DNA of 64,000 nt from Pseudomonas sp. 2FG (GTDB taxonomy: Bacteria > Pseudomonadota > Gammaproteobacteria > Pseudomonadales > Pseudomonadaceae), in NCBI RefSeq assembly GCF_005502935.1, contig NZ_SCMP01000007.1:62001-126000 (forward strand), given 5' to 3'. Under the pieces are notes generated by a model that saw nothing but the letters and a program-made list of their open reading frames with translations, made no database searches and was not told where the DNA came from. Position numbers and translations under genes: made by a program. This document shows, in pieces, positions 56,370 through 64,000 of the stretch. Within the stretch, counting starts at the first letter, position 1, and each line of letters begins with the position of its first letter.

Positions 56370-57475
56370 GCCATCCCCTGCTGCTTAGCCTGCGCGACCT
56401 GGCCTGTGGTTACCCCGAACACAAAGTCGTGCAAAACCTGCACCTGCACCTGAACGTCGGTGATATCGGCTGCCTGCTCGGGCCCTCCGGTTGCGGCAAG
56501 ACCACCACGCTGCGCGCCATCGCCGGTTTCGAGCCGGTGCTGGAAGGCGAGATTCAGCTGGCCGATCAAGTCATCTCGCGCGCCGGTTTCACCCTGGCGC
56601 CGGAGAAGCGCCGGATCGGCATGGTGTTCCAGGACTATGCACTGTTCCCGCACCTGAACGTGGCCGAGAACGTCGCCTTCGGCATCCGCAAACACCCCGA
56701 GCGCGAGCGGGTGACCGCCGAGCTGCTGGAGCTGGTCAAGCTGTCCGCACTGAGCAAGCGCTACCCCCATGAGCTCTCTGGCGGCCAGCAACAGCGGGTG
56801 GCCCTGGCCCGTGCACTGGCCCCGGAACCGCAACTGCTGCTGCTCGATGAGCCCTTCTCCAACCTGGATGGCGAGCTGCGCCGACGCCTCAGTCATGAGG
56901 TGCGCGACATCCTCAAGGCACGTGGCACCAGCGCGATCCTGGTCACCCATGATCAGGAAGAAGCCTTCGCCGTCAGCGATCACGTCGGGGTCTTCCATGA
57001 GGGCCGGCTGCAGCAGTGGGACACGCCCTACAACCTCTACCACGAACCCCTGACACCCTTTGTCGCGAGCTTTATCGGCCAGGGCTATTTCATTCGGGGT
57101 CAGCTGCTCAGTCACGACTCGGTGCAGACCGAATTAGGGGTGATCCGCGGCAACCGCGCCTACACCTGGCCGCCCGGCAGCGCAGTGGATGTGCTGCTAC
57201 GGCCAGACGATATTGTCTACGCCCCGGACAGCGAGCAAAAAGCCTTGATCGTCGGTAAGACCTTCCTCGGCGCCGCCACCCTGTACCGCCTGCAACTTCC
57301 CACCGGCAGCCAACTGGAGTCGATCTTCCCCAGCCACGCCGATCACCAGCCGGGCGAGCAGGTCGGTATTCGCGTCGCCGCCGATCACCTGGTGGTATTC
57401 CCGGCCCCGGGCAGTGTGGCCGCACAGGTCGCGTTGCCGGATTCCGGCGTGCGCCGTTACAGCACCACCACCTGA
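56366..57475 (+). CDS. ABC transporter ATP-binding protein, FbpC/PotA type
   Basis: 369 residues. Walker A is [10 protein letters not shown], the Q-loop is [11 protein letters not shown], the signature is [15 protein letters not shown], Walker B is [12 protein letters not shown] and the switch His is in [10 protein letters not shown]. After residue about 240 there is a TOBE-like domain ([10 protein letters not shown]). The family includes ferric iron and polyamine importers. No permease or binding protein is nearby, so it must work with distant subunits or be an orphan. It overlaps argF by four bases. Confidence 0.9.
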   Translation: MSHPLLLSLRDLACGYPEHKVVQNLHLHLNVGDIGCLLGPSGCGKTTTLRAIAGFEPVLEGEIQLADQVISRAGFTLAPEKRRIGMVFQDYALFPHLNVAENVAFGIRKHPERERVTAELLELVKLSALSKRYPHELSGGQQQRVALARALAPEPQLLLLDEPFSNLDGELRRRLSHEVRDILKARGTSAILVTHDQEEAFAVSDHVGVFHEGRLQQWDTPYNLYHEPLTPFVASFIGQGYFIRGQLLSHDSVQTELGVIRGNRAYTWPPGSAVDVLLRPDDIVYAPDSEQKALIVGKTFLGAATLYRLQLPTGSQLESIFPSHADHQPGEQVGIRVAADHLVVFPAPGSVAAQVALPDSGVRRYSTTT

Positions 57476-57485
57476 GCGCGGCCGC

Positions 57486-58268
57486 TTAAGCCAGCCAGAG
57501 CCGTCCGCTGGCGACCAACACCGAATGCCCGGCGATCCTCACCCGCTCGCCCTCCAGCCGACAGAGCAGCTCGCCGCCGCGCGCCGAGCACTGGTAAGCC
57601 GACAGCTCCTGCTTACCCAGGCGCTGCGCCCAATAGGGGATCAGGCTGCAATGCGCCGCACCGGTCACCGGGTCTTCGTCGATGCCGATGGCCGGGGCGA
57701 AGAAGCGCGAGACGAAATCGTGCCGCTCGCCCACCGCGGTGATGATCACACCCAGCCAGGGCAGTTTGGCCAGGGCCGCGAAGTCCGGCTTACAGGCCCG
57801 TACCGCCTGTTCCGAGTCGAGCAGCACCAGCAGCTTGTCGGTGCCCAGCACCTCCAGCGCCTCAACACCCAGTGCCTTAGCCAGCTCCTGGGGCTCGCCC
57901 AGCGGCTGTGGCACCTGCGCCGGAAAATCCAGCACCAGCCGAACGCCTTCCCGGGTGACGCGCAATTCGCCGGACTTGCAGATGAACTCGATGCGCTCGC
58001 CGGGCTCCTTGTACAACTCGAACAGCGCGTGGGCGGCGGCCAGGGTGGCGTGACCACAAAGCGGCACCTCGACCGTTGGCGTGAACCAGCGGATATGCCA
58101 GGCGGCGCCTTCTCGAACCAGAAAGGCGGTCTCCGCCAGGTTGTGCTCGGCGGCGATCCGCTGCATCAGCTCGTCGGCGAGCCAGGCGTCGAGGCGATAG
58201 ACCATCGCCGGGTTGCCGCCGAAGGGACGTTCGCTGAAAGCATCGATCTGATGGAATTCGAGGTGCAT
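57486..58268 (-). CDS. PhzF-family isomerase-like protein
   Basis: 260 residues in two similar halves (PhzF/diaminopimelate epimerase fold). The catalytic Glu46 is in HNLAETAFL, with FGGNPAMVY at the start, TPTVEVPLCGHATLAAAHAL and DEDPVTGAAHCSLIPYWA as the paired GHATLA/GAAH motifs. No phenazine genes are nearby, so it is a stand-alone PhzF-like enzyme of unknown substrate. Start MHLEFHQID (58268) is chosen over a ten-residue longer frame. Confidence 0.92.
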   Translation of the reverse strand: MHLEFHQIDAFSERPFGGNPAMVYRLDAWLADELMQRIAAEHNLAETAFLVREGAAWHIRWFTPTVEVPLCGHATLAAAHALFELYKEPGERIEFICKSGELRVTREGVRLVLDFPAQVPQPLGEPQELAKALGVEALEVLGTDKLLVLLDSEQAVRACKPDFAALAKLPWLGVIITAVGERHDFVSRFFAPAIGIDEDPVTGAAHCSLIPYWAQRLGKQELSAYQCSARGGELLCRLEGERVRIAGHSVLVASGRLWLA

Positions 58269-58710
58269 GGTCCCGCTCCCTGCCTGGAAAAAGATCACCT
58301 CAGCATGCCTCGCCGAGCGGCGGTGCGCCCAATACAGTCGACATCTTTTCCAGCGCTACAGCTGCCTGAGCGGGCCATGCCCGCGAAACGGGCACCGTAA
58401 AAGCTTCGCGGGCATGGCCCGCTCCTGCAGAAAGAATGATCTGCCATCGCCTGCCGCGGCCTGCACTGTCTCAAGGCAGGCCGAGCACTCACGGTGCATC
58501 AGGGCCCGCCAAGGACTCCCGAAACCCGTCACTATTCCTTAACAAATCAGCAACTTAGCAAAACTGGCATGGCGCCTGCTATGGCAGCCCCCGGTCAGCA
58601 CAACGGCGTGTCTGCCACAACCGACAACGACGTCACGGTAGCCCCCTCCTTCGGAGCCTTGGGCACTGTGGCGTTTTTTTTTCGATTTTGGCCCATTAGG
58701 AAAGATACCC
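58269..58710. other. Intergenic region with REP element and porin promoter
   Basis: 442 bp. It holds the REP palindrome at 58369-58423 and, towards the end, an A/T-rich stretch including a run of nine T (about 58675) before the porin start. No gene seen. Confidence 0.6.
58369..58423. repeat. REP palindrome
   Basis: AGCGGGCCATGCCCGCGAA and its exact 19-bp inverted copy flank a 17-base centre; CTCCTGCAG follows. A half copy occurs at 9934-9953. Typical extragenic palindrome of pseudomonads. Confidence 0.85.
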
Positions 58711-59988
58711 ATGCGCTCGATAAGACTCTCCCTGTTGTCCCTGGCCATCGCCAGCCCCGCCCTGGCCCAGGCCGCCACCGAGGAAGATTTCAGCAACCTG
58801 TTCACCCAGGGCAAACCCATCTTCGACGCCCGCTACCGCTACGAGCACGTCGATCAGGACAACGCCCTCAAGCATGCCAACGCCCAGACCCTGCGCACCC
58901 GGGTCGGCTTCCAGAGCGGCAAGTGGTACGGCCTGTCCGCCCTGGTCGAAGCCGACAACGTCAGCCGCATCGGCGACGCCAGCTACAACAGCACGCGCAA
59001 TGGCCAGAGCGACTACTCGGTGGTCGCCGACCCGGATGGCAGCGAAGTCAACCAGGCCCTGCTGCGCTATGACCACAAGTACGGCAACGCCGTGGCCGGC
59101 CGTCAACGCATCAACCTCGACAACCAGCGCTTCGTCGGCGGCGTGGCCTGGCGGCAGAACGAGCAGACCTACGACGGCGTGCTCGGCCAGCTCAAGCCGA
59201 TCACCGGCATGACTCTGACCTACAGCTATATCGACAACATCAACAGCATCTTCGGCCCGGACAACGGCCGGTACGACAACAAGACCAACCCGGCCAATAT
59301 CGAAGGTCACAGCCACCTGTTCAATGCCCAGTACGTGCTCCTGCGTGATTTTCGCGGCGCTCCGCAACTGACCCTGACCGGCTACAGCTACCTGCTCGGC
59401 CTGGACAACATCGCTGTGAGCGGAGCCGCCGCGCTGGGCAGCCTGTCCAGCCGCACCAACGGCCTGCGCGCCAACGGTGCCATCGGCGCCTTCAGCGTCG
59501 TCGCCGAGTATGCCCAGCAGGAGGACTATGCCGACAACCCGCAGGAACTGGACAGCGACTACTACCTGGCCGAGCTGGGCTACACGCTCAAGGGCGCCGC
59601 GCTCAAGGGCGTCGCGCTGAAGGCCGGCTATGAAGTGCTCGGCGGCGACGAGGGGCCAGGCAACCGCGCCTTCCAGACCCCGCTGGCGACCAAGCATATC
59701 TTCCAGGGCTGGGCCGACGTGTTCCTCACCACCCCGGCCGACGGTGTCGAGGATGCCTACGTCGGCTTTACCGCGCCCCTGCTCGGCGGCAGCCTGCAGG
59801 CCTGGTACCACGACTTCGACGCCGAGCAGGGCAGCGCCAGCTACGGCGACGAGATCGACCTCTCATACGGCCACCCCATCCCGGGCGTGCCGGGCCTGGT
59901 CGGCCTGGTCAAATACGCCAGCTACGATGCCGACGAATTCTCCGTGGATACCGACAAGTTCTGGGCGCAACTGCAATACACCTACTGA
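58711..59988 (+). CDS. Outer-membrane porin-like beta-barrel (alginate export-like)
   Basis: 425 residues. The signal peptide is SIRLSLLSLAIASPALAQA. The rest alternates amphipathic beta strands rich in Tyr/Asn/Asp (DARYRYEHVDQ, TLRTRVGFQSGKWYGLSALV, VNQALLRYDHKYGNAVAGRQ) and ends in the aromatic ...LQYTY expected of an outer-membrane barrel. It resembles the alginate-export-like porin family; the substrate is unknown. AGGAAAG precedes the ATG. A PilJ-domain gene follows 84 bp downstream and may be co-transcribed. Confidence 0.85.
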   Translation: MRSIRLSLLSLAIASPALAQAATEEDFSNLFTQGKPIFDARYRYEHVDQDNALKHANAQTLRTRVGFQSGKWYGLSALVEADNVSRIGDASYNSTRNGQSDYSVVADPDGSEVNQALLRYDHKYGNAVAGRQRINLDNQRFVGGVAWRQNEQTYDGVLGQLKPITGMTLTYSYIDNINSIFGPDNGRYDNKTNPANIEGHSHLFNAQYVLLRDFRGAPQLTLTGYSYLLGLDNIAVSGAAALGSLSSRTNGLRANGAIGAFSVVAEYAQQEDYADNPQELDSDYYLAELGYTLKGAALKGVALKAGYEVLGGDEGPGNRAFQTPLATKHIFQGWADVFLTTPADGVEDAYVGFTAPLLGGSLQAWYHDFDAEQGSASYGDEIDLSYGHPIPGVPGLVGLVKYASYDADEFSVDTDKFWAQLQYTY

Positions 59989-59996
59989 TGACCCAC

Positions 59997-60048
59997 GCCC
60001 CGGCCTGCCGGGGCTTGCCGTTGAATCTGCGCGGCGGCCACAGCGCCG
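59997..60048 (+). other. Two adjacent stem-loops between porin and PilJ-domain gene
   Basis: GCCCCGGC-CT-GCCGGGGC (59997-60014) and a GCGGCG/CGCCGC stem (about 60030-60051). Neither has a T-run, so they look like mRNA stability or attenuation structures rather than full terminators. Confidence 0.4.
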
Positions 60049-60072
60049 CCGCGCCCCTCAGGAGAGACTCCT

Positions 60073-60849
60073 ATGCTCAAGCGCCTCCTACTGCTGATCG
60101 GCCTGAGCCTGCTCAGCCTGCCGAGCTGGGCCGTGCTCAGCGATGCCGAAGCCATGAACCTGTCCGGCATGCAGCGCATGCTCAGCCAACGCATCGCCAA
60201 GAATTACCTGATGATAGGTGCGCAGGTCCGCACCGAGGTGGCCATCCAGCAGCTCGACCAGAGCGTGGCCAAGTTCGAGAGCAACTACCAAGCGCTCAGC
60301 CAATACGCGCCCACCGACGAGATTCGCAACGCCCTGAACGACGCCGGGCGGACCTGGAACAGCTACCGCGAACTGGCGCTGTCACTCCCGGACAAACAAC
60401 AGGCGCCACAACTGCTGGAGCAGAGCGACCGCCTGCTGGCCCAGAGCGAGAAAGTGGTGCAACTGATCGAGAAACACACCGGCAGCCAGGGCGCGCGCCT
60501 GGTCAACCGCAGCGGCCGCCAGCGCATGCTCAGCCAGCGCATCGCCAAGCTCTATCTGGCCATGAGCTGGCACTTGCCGGTCAACCAGTTGGATGCGGAA
60601 TTCCAGCGCGCGGTGGAGGAGTTCGATGTGGCGCTGAAGGAGCTGCAGAGCGCCGAGCAGAACACCCCGGCGATCAGCAAGGCCCTGCAACAGGTGGATG
60701 CGCAGTGGCGCTTCTCCCGCGCCGGCTTTCGCCTCTCGGCGGACGCTCGCTACGTGCCGACGGTGATCAGCACCACCACCGAGACCCTGCTGTCGCAGAT
60801 GAACGAGCTGACCAAGGCTTATGAGGGGGTGATGCAGGCGGGCTCTTAA
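60073..60849 (+). CDS. Periplasmic protein with two PilJ/NarX-type sensor domains
   Basis: 258 residues. A signal peptide (LLLLIGLSLLSLPSWA) is followed by two similar all-helical halves. Each contains the PilJ/NarX N-terminal motif: SGMQRMLSQRIAKNYLMIGA (first) and SGRQRMLSQRIAKLYLAMSW (second). In NarX-type sensors this helix binds nitrate/nitrite. Here there is no transmembrane signalling helix, HAMP or kinase domain, so it may be a soluble periplasmic ligand-binding protein. GGAGAGA precedes the ATG. Context: downstream of a porin on the same strand. Confidence 0.85.
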   Translation: MLKRLLLLIGLSLLSLPSWAVLSDAEAMNLSGMQRMLSQRIAKNYLMIGAQVRTEVAIQQLDQSVAKFESNYQALSQYAPTDEIRNALNDAGRTWNSYRELALSLPDKQQAPQLLEQSDRLLAQSEKVVQLIEKHTGSQGARLVNRSGRQRMLSQRIAKLYLAMSWHLPVNQLDAEFQRAVEEFDVALKELQSAEQNTPAISKALQQVDAQWRFSRAGFRLSADARYVPTVISTTTETLLSQMNELTKAYEGVMQAGS

Positions 60850-60988
60850 CCCACAGTGCCTCTTGATGCGCCCGCAGGGTGCGATATGAGCCGCACCATT
60901 GCCGATGCGGTTGGGAACGGACCACGGTATCTCGATCGGTAGGCTGGCGCTCTACCCAGCCTACCCAGCACGTCGTGCCTAAACCACT

Positions 60989-62476
60989 TCAGCCTTCGCT
61001 GCGCACCCGCTGCACGGCATCCAGCCAGCCGGCGTAGAGCTTGCGGCGGTGCTCCTCAGCCATTCGCGGGGTAAAGCGCTGTTGCCGATGCCAGTGCCTG
61101 GCGATGGCCTCCAGGTCGGGATAGAGACCGGCCTGCAGTCCAGCCAAGTACGCCACACCCAGCGCGGTGGTCTCGGTCACTTCCGGGCGCTCCACCGGCA
61201 CGCCGAGGATGTCGGCGAGAAACTGCATGACCCAGTTGTTCTCCACCATGCCGCCATCGACCCGCAACGCGCTGGGCGCGGCGGCACCGTCCTGACGCAT
61301 GGCTTCGAGCAGGTCGCGGGTTTGATAACAAACCGACTGCAGGCCGGCGGTGACGATTTCCTTGATCCCGGTATCGCGGGTCAGGCCGAAGATCGCCCCC
61401 CGCGCCTTCGGGTCCCAGTACGGCGCACCGAGCCCGGTGAAGGCCGGCACCAAGTAGACGCCGCAGGCATCGCCGGTCTGCTCGGCCAGGGCTTCGGTGT
61501 CGCGCGCATGGCTGATCAGCTTGATCCCATCGCGCAGCCATTGCACCGCCGCGCCGGCGACGAAGATGCTGCCCTCCACCGCGTAGGTGACCTTGCCGTG
61601 CAGGCGATAGCCGACGGTGGTGAGCAGACGGTGCTGCGAGGTGACGGGCTGCTCGCCGGTGTTCTGGATCATGAAGCAGCCGGTGCCGTAGGTGCTTTTC
61701 ACCATACCCGGCTGGAAACAGGCCTGGCCGATCAGCGCGGCCTGTTGGTCGCCGGCCATCCCCAGCACCGGGATGCTGGCGCCGAGCAGGCTCGCCTCGG
61801 TGTTGCCGAAGTCCGCCGCGCAATCCAGCACCTCCGGCAGCAGGCTGGCCGGGATCTCGAACAGTTCGAGCAGCTCGGCGTCCCACTGCTGCGAGTGGAT
61901 ATTGAACAACAAGGTGCGCGAGGCGTTGGTCGCATCGGTTTTGTGCGACTTACCGCCGGTCAGGCGCCACAGCAGGAAGCTGTCGACGGTGCCGAAGCGC
62001 AACTCGCCCCGCTCGGCGCGCTCGCGGGCGCCCGGCACCTGTTCGAGAATCCAACGCAACTTGGTGGCGGAGAAATAGGGGTCGATCAGCAGCCCGGTCT
62101 TGGCCGCCACCGTCGCCTCATGGCCTGCCGCCTTGAGCTCGGCACAGTAATCGGCGGTACGGCGATCTTGCCAGACGATGGCCGGATGGATCGGCGTACC
62201 GCTGACGGCATCCCAGACCAGGGTGGTTTCCCGTTGGTTGGTGATGCCGATGGCGGCGATTTCAGCGGCGTTCAGCCCACTCTGCTGCAACGCCTCGCGG
62301 CAGACCTTGAGGGTGGTCAGCCAAAGGTCTTCGCCGTCATGCTCGACCCAGCCGTCCTTGGGAAAGTACTGCTTGAACTCCTGCTGCGCCCGCGCCACCG
62401 GCAAGCCCTGGGCACTGAAGACAATCGCCCGACTGCTGGTAGTGCCTTGGTCGATGGCAAGAAGGTACTGGGGCAT
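60989..62476 (-). CDS. glpK: Glycerol kinase
   Basis: 495 residues, FGGY family. It phosphorylates glycerol to sn-glycerol 3-phosphate. The N-terminal phosphate motif is [54 protein letters not shown] and [17 protein letters not shown] are all conserved. Start MPQYLLAID (62476). The glycerol facilitator gene glpF, usually next to glpK, is not in this window; instead ybaK lies 63 bp upstream on the same strand. Confidence 0.97.
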   Translation of the reverse strand: MPQYLLAIDQGTTSSRAIVFSAQGLPVARAQQEFKQYFPKDGWVEHDGEDLWLTTLKVCREALQQSGLNAAEIAAIGITNQRETTLVWDAVSGTPIHPAIVWQDRRTADYCAELKAAGHEATVAAKTGLLIDPYFSATKLRWILEQVPGARERAERGELRFGTVDSFLLWRLTGGKSHKTDATNASRTLLFNIHSQQWDAELLELFEIPASLLPEVLDCAADFGNTEASLLGASIPVLGMAGDQQAALIGQACFQPGMVKSTYGTGCFMIQNTGEQPVTSQHRLLTTVGYRLHGKVTYAVEGSIFVAGAAVQWLRDGIKLISHARDTEALAEQTGDACGVYLVPAFTGLGAPYWDPKARGAIFGLTRDTGIKEIVTAGLQSVCYQTRDLLEAMRQDGAAAPSALRVDGGMVENNWVMQFLADILGVPVERPEVTETTALGVAYLAGLQAGLYPDLEAIARHWHRQQRFTPRMAEEHRRKLYAGWLDAVQRVRSEG

Positions 62477-62539
62477 CACGGCTTCCTTATTATTTTGACG
62501 GCGTAATTGTTGTGATTCCAACCGGCGATTTGCGTTGGT

Positions 62540-63010
62540 TTAATCGCGACCGATGGCGGCGAACTGAGCGTGGCACTGTTGCGCGAGGACATCCGCAGTC
62601 AATTCCACCTCCAGGCCCCGGCGACCGGCGCTGACGTAGAGAGTCGAATGGTGCTTGGCAGATTCATCGATAAAGGTGCGCAGGCGCTTCTTCTGCCCCA
62701 ACGGACTGATACCGCCGAGCAGATAACCGGTGGCCCGTTGCGCGGCAACCGGATCAGCCATATCGGCCTTTTTCACGCCGGCGGCCTGGGCCAGCGCCTT
62801 GAGATCCAGGCTGCCGGCGACCGGCACCACCGCGACCAACAACTCGCCCTTCTCGCTCGCTGCGAGCAGGGTCTTGAACACCCGAGCAGGCTCCAGACCG
62901 AGCTTCTCCGCCGCCTCCAGCCCATAGGAAGCGGCCTTGGGATCATGGCTATAACTGTGGACCCGGTGCTCGGCACGGGCCTTTTTCAACAGGTCGATGG
63001 CAGGGGTCAT
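62540..63010 (-). CDS. ybaK: Cys-tRNA(Pro) deacylase YbaK/EbsC
   Basis: 156 residues. A trans-editing enzyme that hydrolyses Cys-tRNA-Pro made by mistake. YbaK motifs are visible: AASYGLEAAEKLGLEPARVFKTLLA, LKALAQAAGVKKADMADPV, GYLLGGISPLGQKKRLRTFID and the C-terminal SAGRRGLEVELTADVL. Start MTPAIDLL (63010). It is divergent from glpR; a GlpR half-site-like sequence overlaps its start region. Confidence 0.93.
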   Translation of the reverse strand: MTPAIDLLKKARAEHRVHSYSHDPKAASYGLEAAEKLGLEPARVFKTLLAASEKGELLVAVVPVAGSLDLKALAQAAGVKKADMADPVAAQRATGYLLGGISPLGQKKRLRTFIDESAKHHSTLYVSAGRRGLEVELTADVLAQQCHAQFAAIGRD

Positions 63011-63027
63011 GTTCGAATGTGAAAATA
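63008..63027. promoter_or_regulatory. Possible GlpR site between ybaK and glpR
   Basis: CATGTTCGAATGTGAAAATA matches 14 of 20 positions of the E. coli GlpR operator (WATGTTCGWTAWCGAACATW), with a perfect left half. It lies in the ybaK-glpR gap and could mediate autoregulation. Confidence 0.35.
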
Positions 63028-63076
63028 ATCTGACAAAGTTCGCGTACCTTAGCCGAAAAACGCCGCGCCGACAGCC

Positions 63077-63082
63077 TATAAT
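63077..63082 (+). promoter_or_regulatory. Candidate -10 box of glpR
   Basis: A perfect TATAAT lies 24 bases before the glpR start. The expected -35 region is not a good match. Confidence 0.45.
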
Positions 63083-63106
63083 GCCGAGCAAAATAAGGAA
63101 GCCTAC

Positions 63107-63865
63107 ATGAACTTGGCGCCCCGACAGCAAAGCATTCTCGACCTGGCCCGTGAGCGTGGCTACGTCAGTATCGACGAACTGGCGCAAGCCTTTGCCGTGA
63201 CTCCGCAAACCATCCGCCGCGACATCAATCAACTGGCCGAACAAGGCCTACTGCGGCGTACCCACGGTGGCGCCGCGAGCGAGGCCTCCAGCACGCAGAA
63301 CACCGCCTACGCCATGCGCGCCGGGCTGATGCGCGAGGAAAAGCAGCGCATCGCCGAAGCCATCGCCGCACAGATTCCCGACCACGCCTCGCTGTTCATC
63401 AGCATCGGCACCACCACCGAAGCCATCGCCCGCGCCCTGCTCAATCACCGCGGACTGAAGGTGATCACCAACAACCTGCACGTCGCCGCCCAGCTCAGTG
63501 ACAAAGCCGACTTCGAGGTCTTGGTCGCCGGTGGCACGGTGCGCAGCGATGGCGGCATCGTCGGTCAGGCCGCGGTCGATTTCATCCAGCAGTTCAAGGT
63601 CGACTTCGCCCTGATGGGCATCAGCGGCATCGATGAAGACGGCAGCCTGCTGGACTTCGACTATCAGGAAGTACGGGTCTCCCAGGCGATTATCGACAAC
63701 GCCCGACAGGTCTTCCTCGCCGCCGATTCGAGCAAGTTCGGCCGCAATGCGGTGGTGCGCCTGGGTTCTATCGGCCTGGTCGATCGGGTCTTCACCGACA
63801 GTGCGCCCCCCGCCGCGGTGGCCCGGCTGCTGGCGCAGCAGAAGATCCAACTGCACCTGGTTTGA
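63107..63865 (+). CDS. glpR: Glycerol-3-phosphate regulon repressor, DeoR family
   Basis: 252 residues. The N-terminal DeoR helix-turn-helix is at 6-57 ([45 protein letters not shown]). The sugar-phosphate sensor domain has [44 protein letters not shown] and [15 protein letters not shown]. It represses glycerol genes until glycerol 3-phosphate binds. AAGGAAG precedes the ATG. GlpR-operator-like sites occur just downstream, in front of the next gene (probably glpD), and upstream of glpR. Confidence 0.95.
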   Translation: MNLAPRQQSILDLARERGYVSIDELAQAFAVTPQTIRRDINQLAEQGLLRRTHGGAASEASSTQNTAYAMRAGLMREEKQRIAEAIAAQIPDHASLFISIGTTTEAIARALLNHRGLKVITNNLHVAAQLSDKADFEVLVAGGTVRSDGGIVGQAAVDFIQQFKVDFALMGISGIDEDGSLLDFDYQEVRVSQAIIDNARQVFLAADSSKFGRNAVVRLGSIGLVDRVFTDSAPPAAVARLLAQQKIQLHLV

Positions 63866-63950
63866 CCTCTCACCTCCAGTAAAACCCCACGAACAACCAC
63901 TCGGCGTGCAAACGAACTTGCGGCTGGCCAATGGCGAAGCATTCGACTAC

Positions 63951-63970
63951 TATTTTCGAAAATGAACATT
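63951..63970. promoter_or_regulatory. Candidate GlpR operator 1, upstream of next gene
   Basis: These 20 bases, ending TGAACATT, match 17 of 20 positions of the E. coli GlpR operator (WATGTTCGWTAWCGAACATW). It lies 86 bases beyond glpR, facing a gene outside the window that by synteny should be glpD. Confidence 0.7.
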
Positions 63971-63972
63971 TA

Positions 63973-63992
63973 AACGTTCGCTTTCGACTTTA
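63973..63992. promoter_or_regulatory. Candidate GlpR operator 2
   Basis: AACGTTCGCTTTCGACTTTA matches 14 of 20 operator positions and follows operator 1 by two bases, so the centres are 22 bp apart, two helical turns. Confidence 0.5.
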
Positions 63993-64000
63993 GAGGCTCG

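Noticed and set aside
61049..62506. 485-codon frame antisense to glpK
   Set aside because: Shadow of glpK with no recognisable domain.

Overview
The window reads as a chromosomal segment of a Pseudomonas sensu lato species. Coding is GC-rich and dense, many short convergent gene pairs end in strong rho-independent hairpins, and much of the gene order matches, as I recall it, blocks of the P. aeruginosa PAO1 chromosome: slyB/pdxH/ompA/esterase/dinG ... ychJ ... quiP; dcd/apbC/metG/rnf/nth; gloA/argG/motY/pyrC/rnt/prx/bfd/bfrB/grxD/argF; and phzF/ybaK/glpK/glpR. I assign no species. No rRNA, tRNA, CRISPR array or prophage was seen.

Layout. 0-3 kb: 3' part of a giant RTX (type I secreted) protein built of near-identical 486-540 bp repeats. 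3.4-7.4 kb: a methyltransferase and a four-gene bufferin (MNIO RiPP, copper-buffering) operon. 7.4-12.8 kb: LysR/SDR divergent pair, a lipoprotein, a GAPDH paralogue and an FAD oxidoreductase. 12.8-20 kb: Cds1-like PLP enzyme with a DMT exporter, NhaA, SlyB, PdxH, an OmpA lipoprotein and a serine hydrolase. 20-33.3 kb: agarase-like glycoside hydrolase, DinG, CopD-like protein, a Gly-rich collagen-like exported protein, two tandem OmpA lipoproteins, two SEC-C zinc proteins, a LEA14-like lipoprotein and a QuiP-type acyl-homoserine-lactone acylase. 33.7-42.6 kb: dcd, apbC, metG and an aberrant rnf cluster (rnfA-B-D-G-E-nth) without rnfC. 42.7-57.5 kb: gloA, argG, a motY remnant, pyrC, rnt, the c-di-GMP phosphodiesterase bifA followed by an IS66 remnant, a peroxiredoxin, bfd/bfrB iron storage, grxD, a molybdopterin oxidoreductase, a cold-shock gene, argF and an ABC ATPase. 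57.5-64 kb: PhzF-like enzyme, porin, a periplasmic double PilJ-type sensor-like protein, and the glycerol genes glpK, ybaK, glpR, ending in two candidate GlpR operators for the next gene.

How the genes work together. The bufferin operon makes, modifies and supports a periplasmic metal-binding peptide. Bfd, BfrB and a Fur-box-like site form an iron-release/iron-storage unit, next to a CGFS glutaredoxin. The EamA transporter and Cds1-like enzyme look like a cysteine/sulfur-stress pair. GlpK and GlpR belong to glycerol catabolism.

The most unusual locus is the rnf cluster. It lacks the NADH-oxidising subunit RnfC. RnfB has lost its N-terminal membrane anchor and gained a long coiled coil resembling the RnfC tail. 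RnfA and RnfE have lost most of the cysteines that hold the intramembrane [2Fe-2S] cluster. The overlapping gene order and the FMN-attachment threonines of RnfD and RnfG are kept. This suggests a remodelled membrane redox complex rather than a random pseudogene. Other genome-plasticity signals are the decayed motY, and bifA placed between rnt and prx next to an IS66 remnant and inside a 14-bp inverted repeat.
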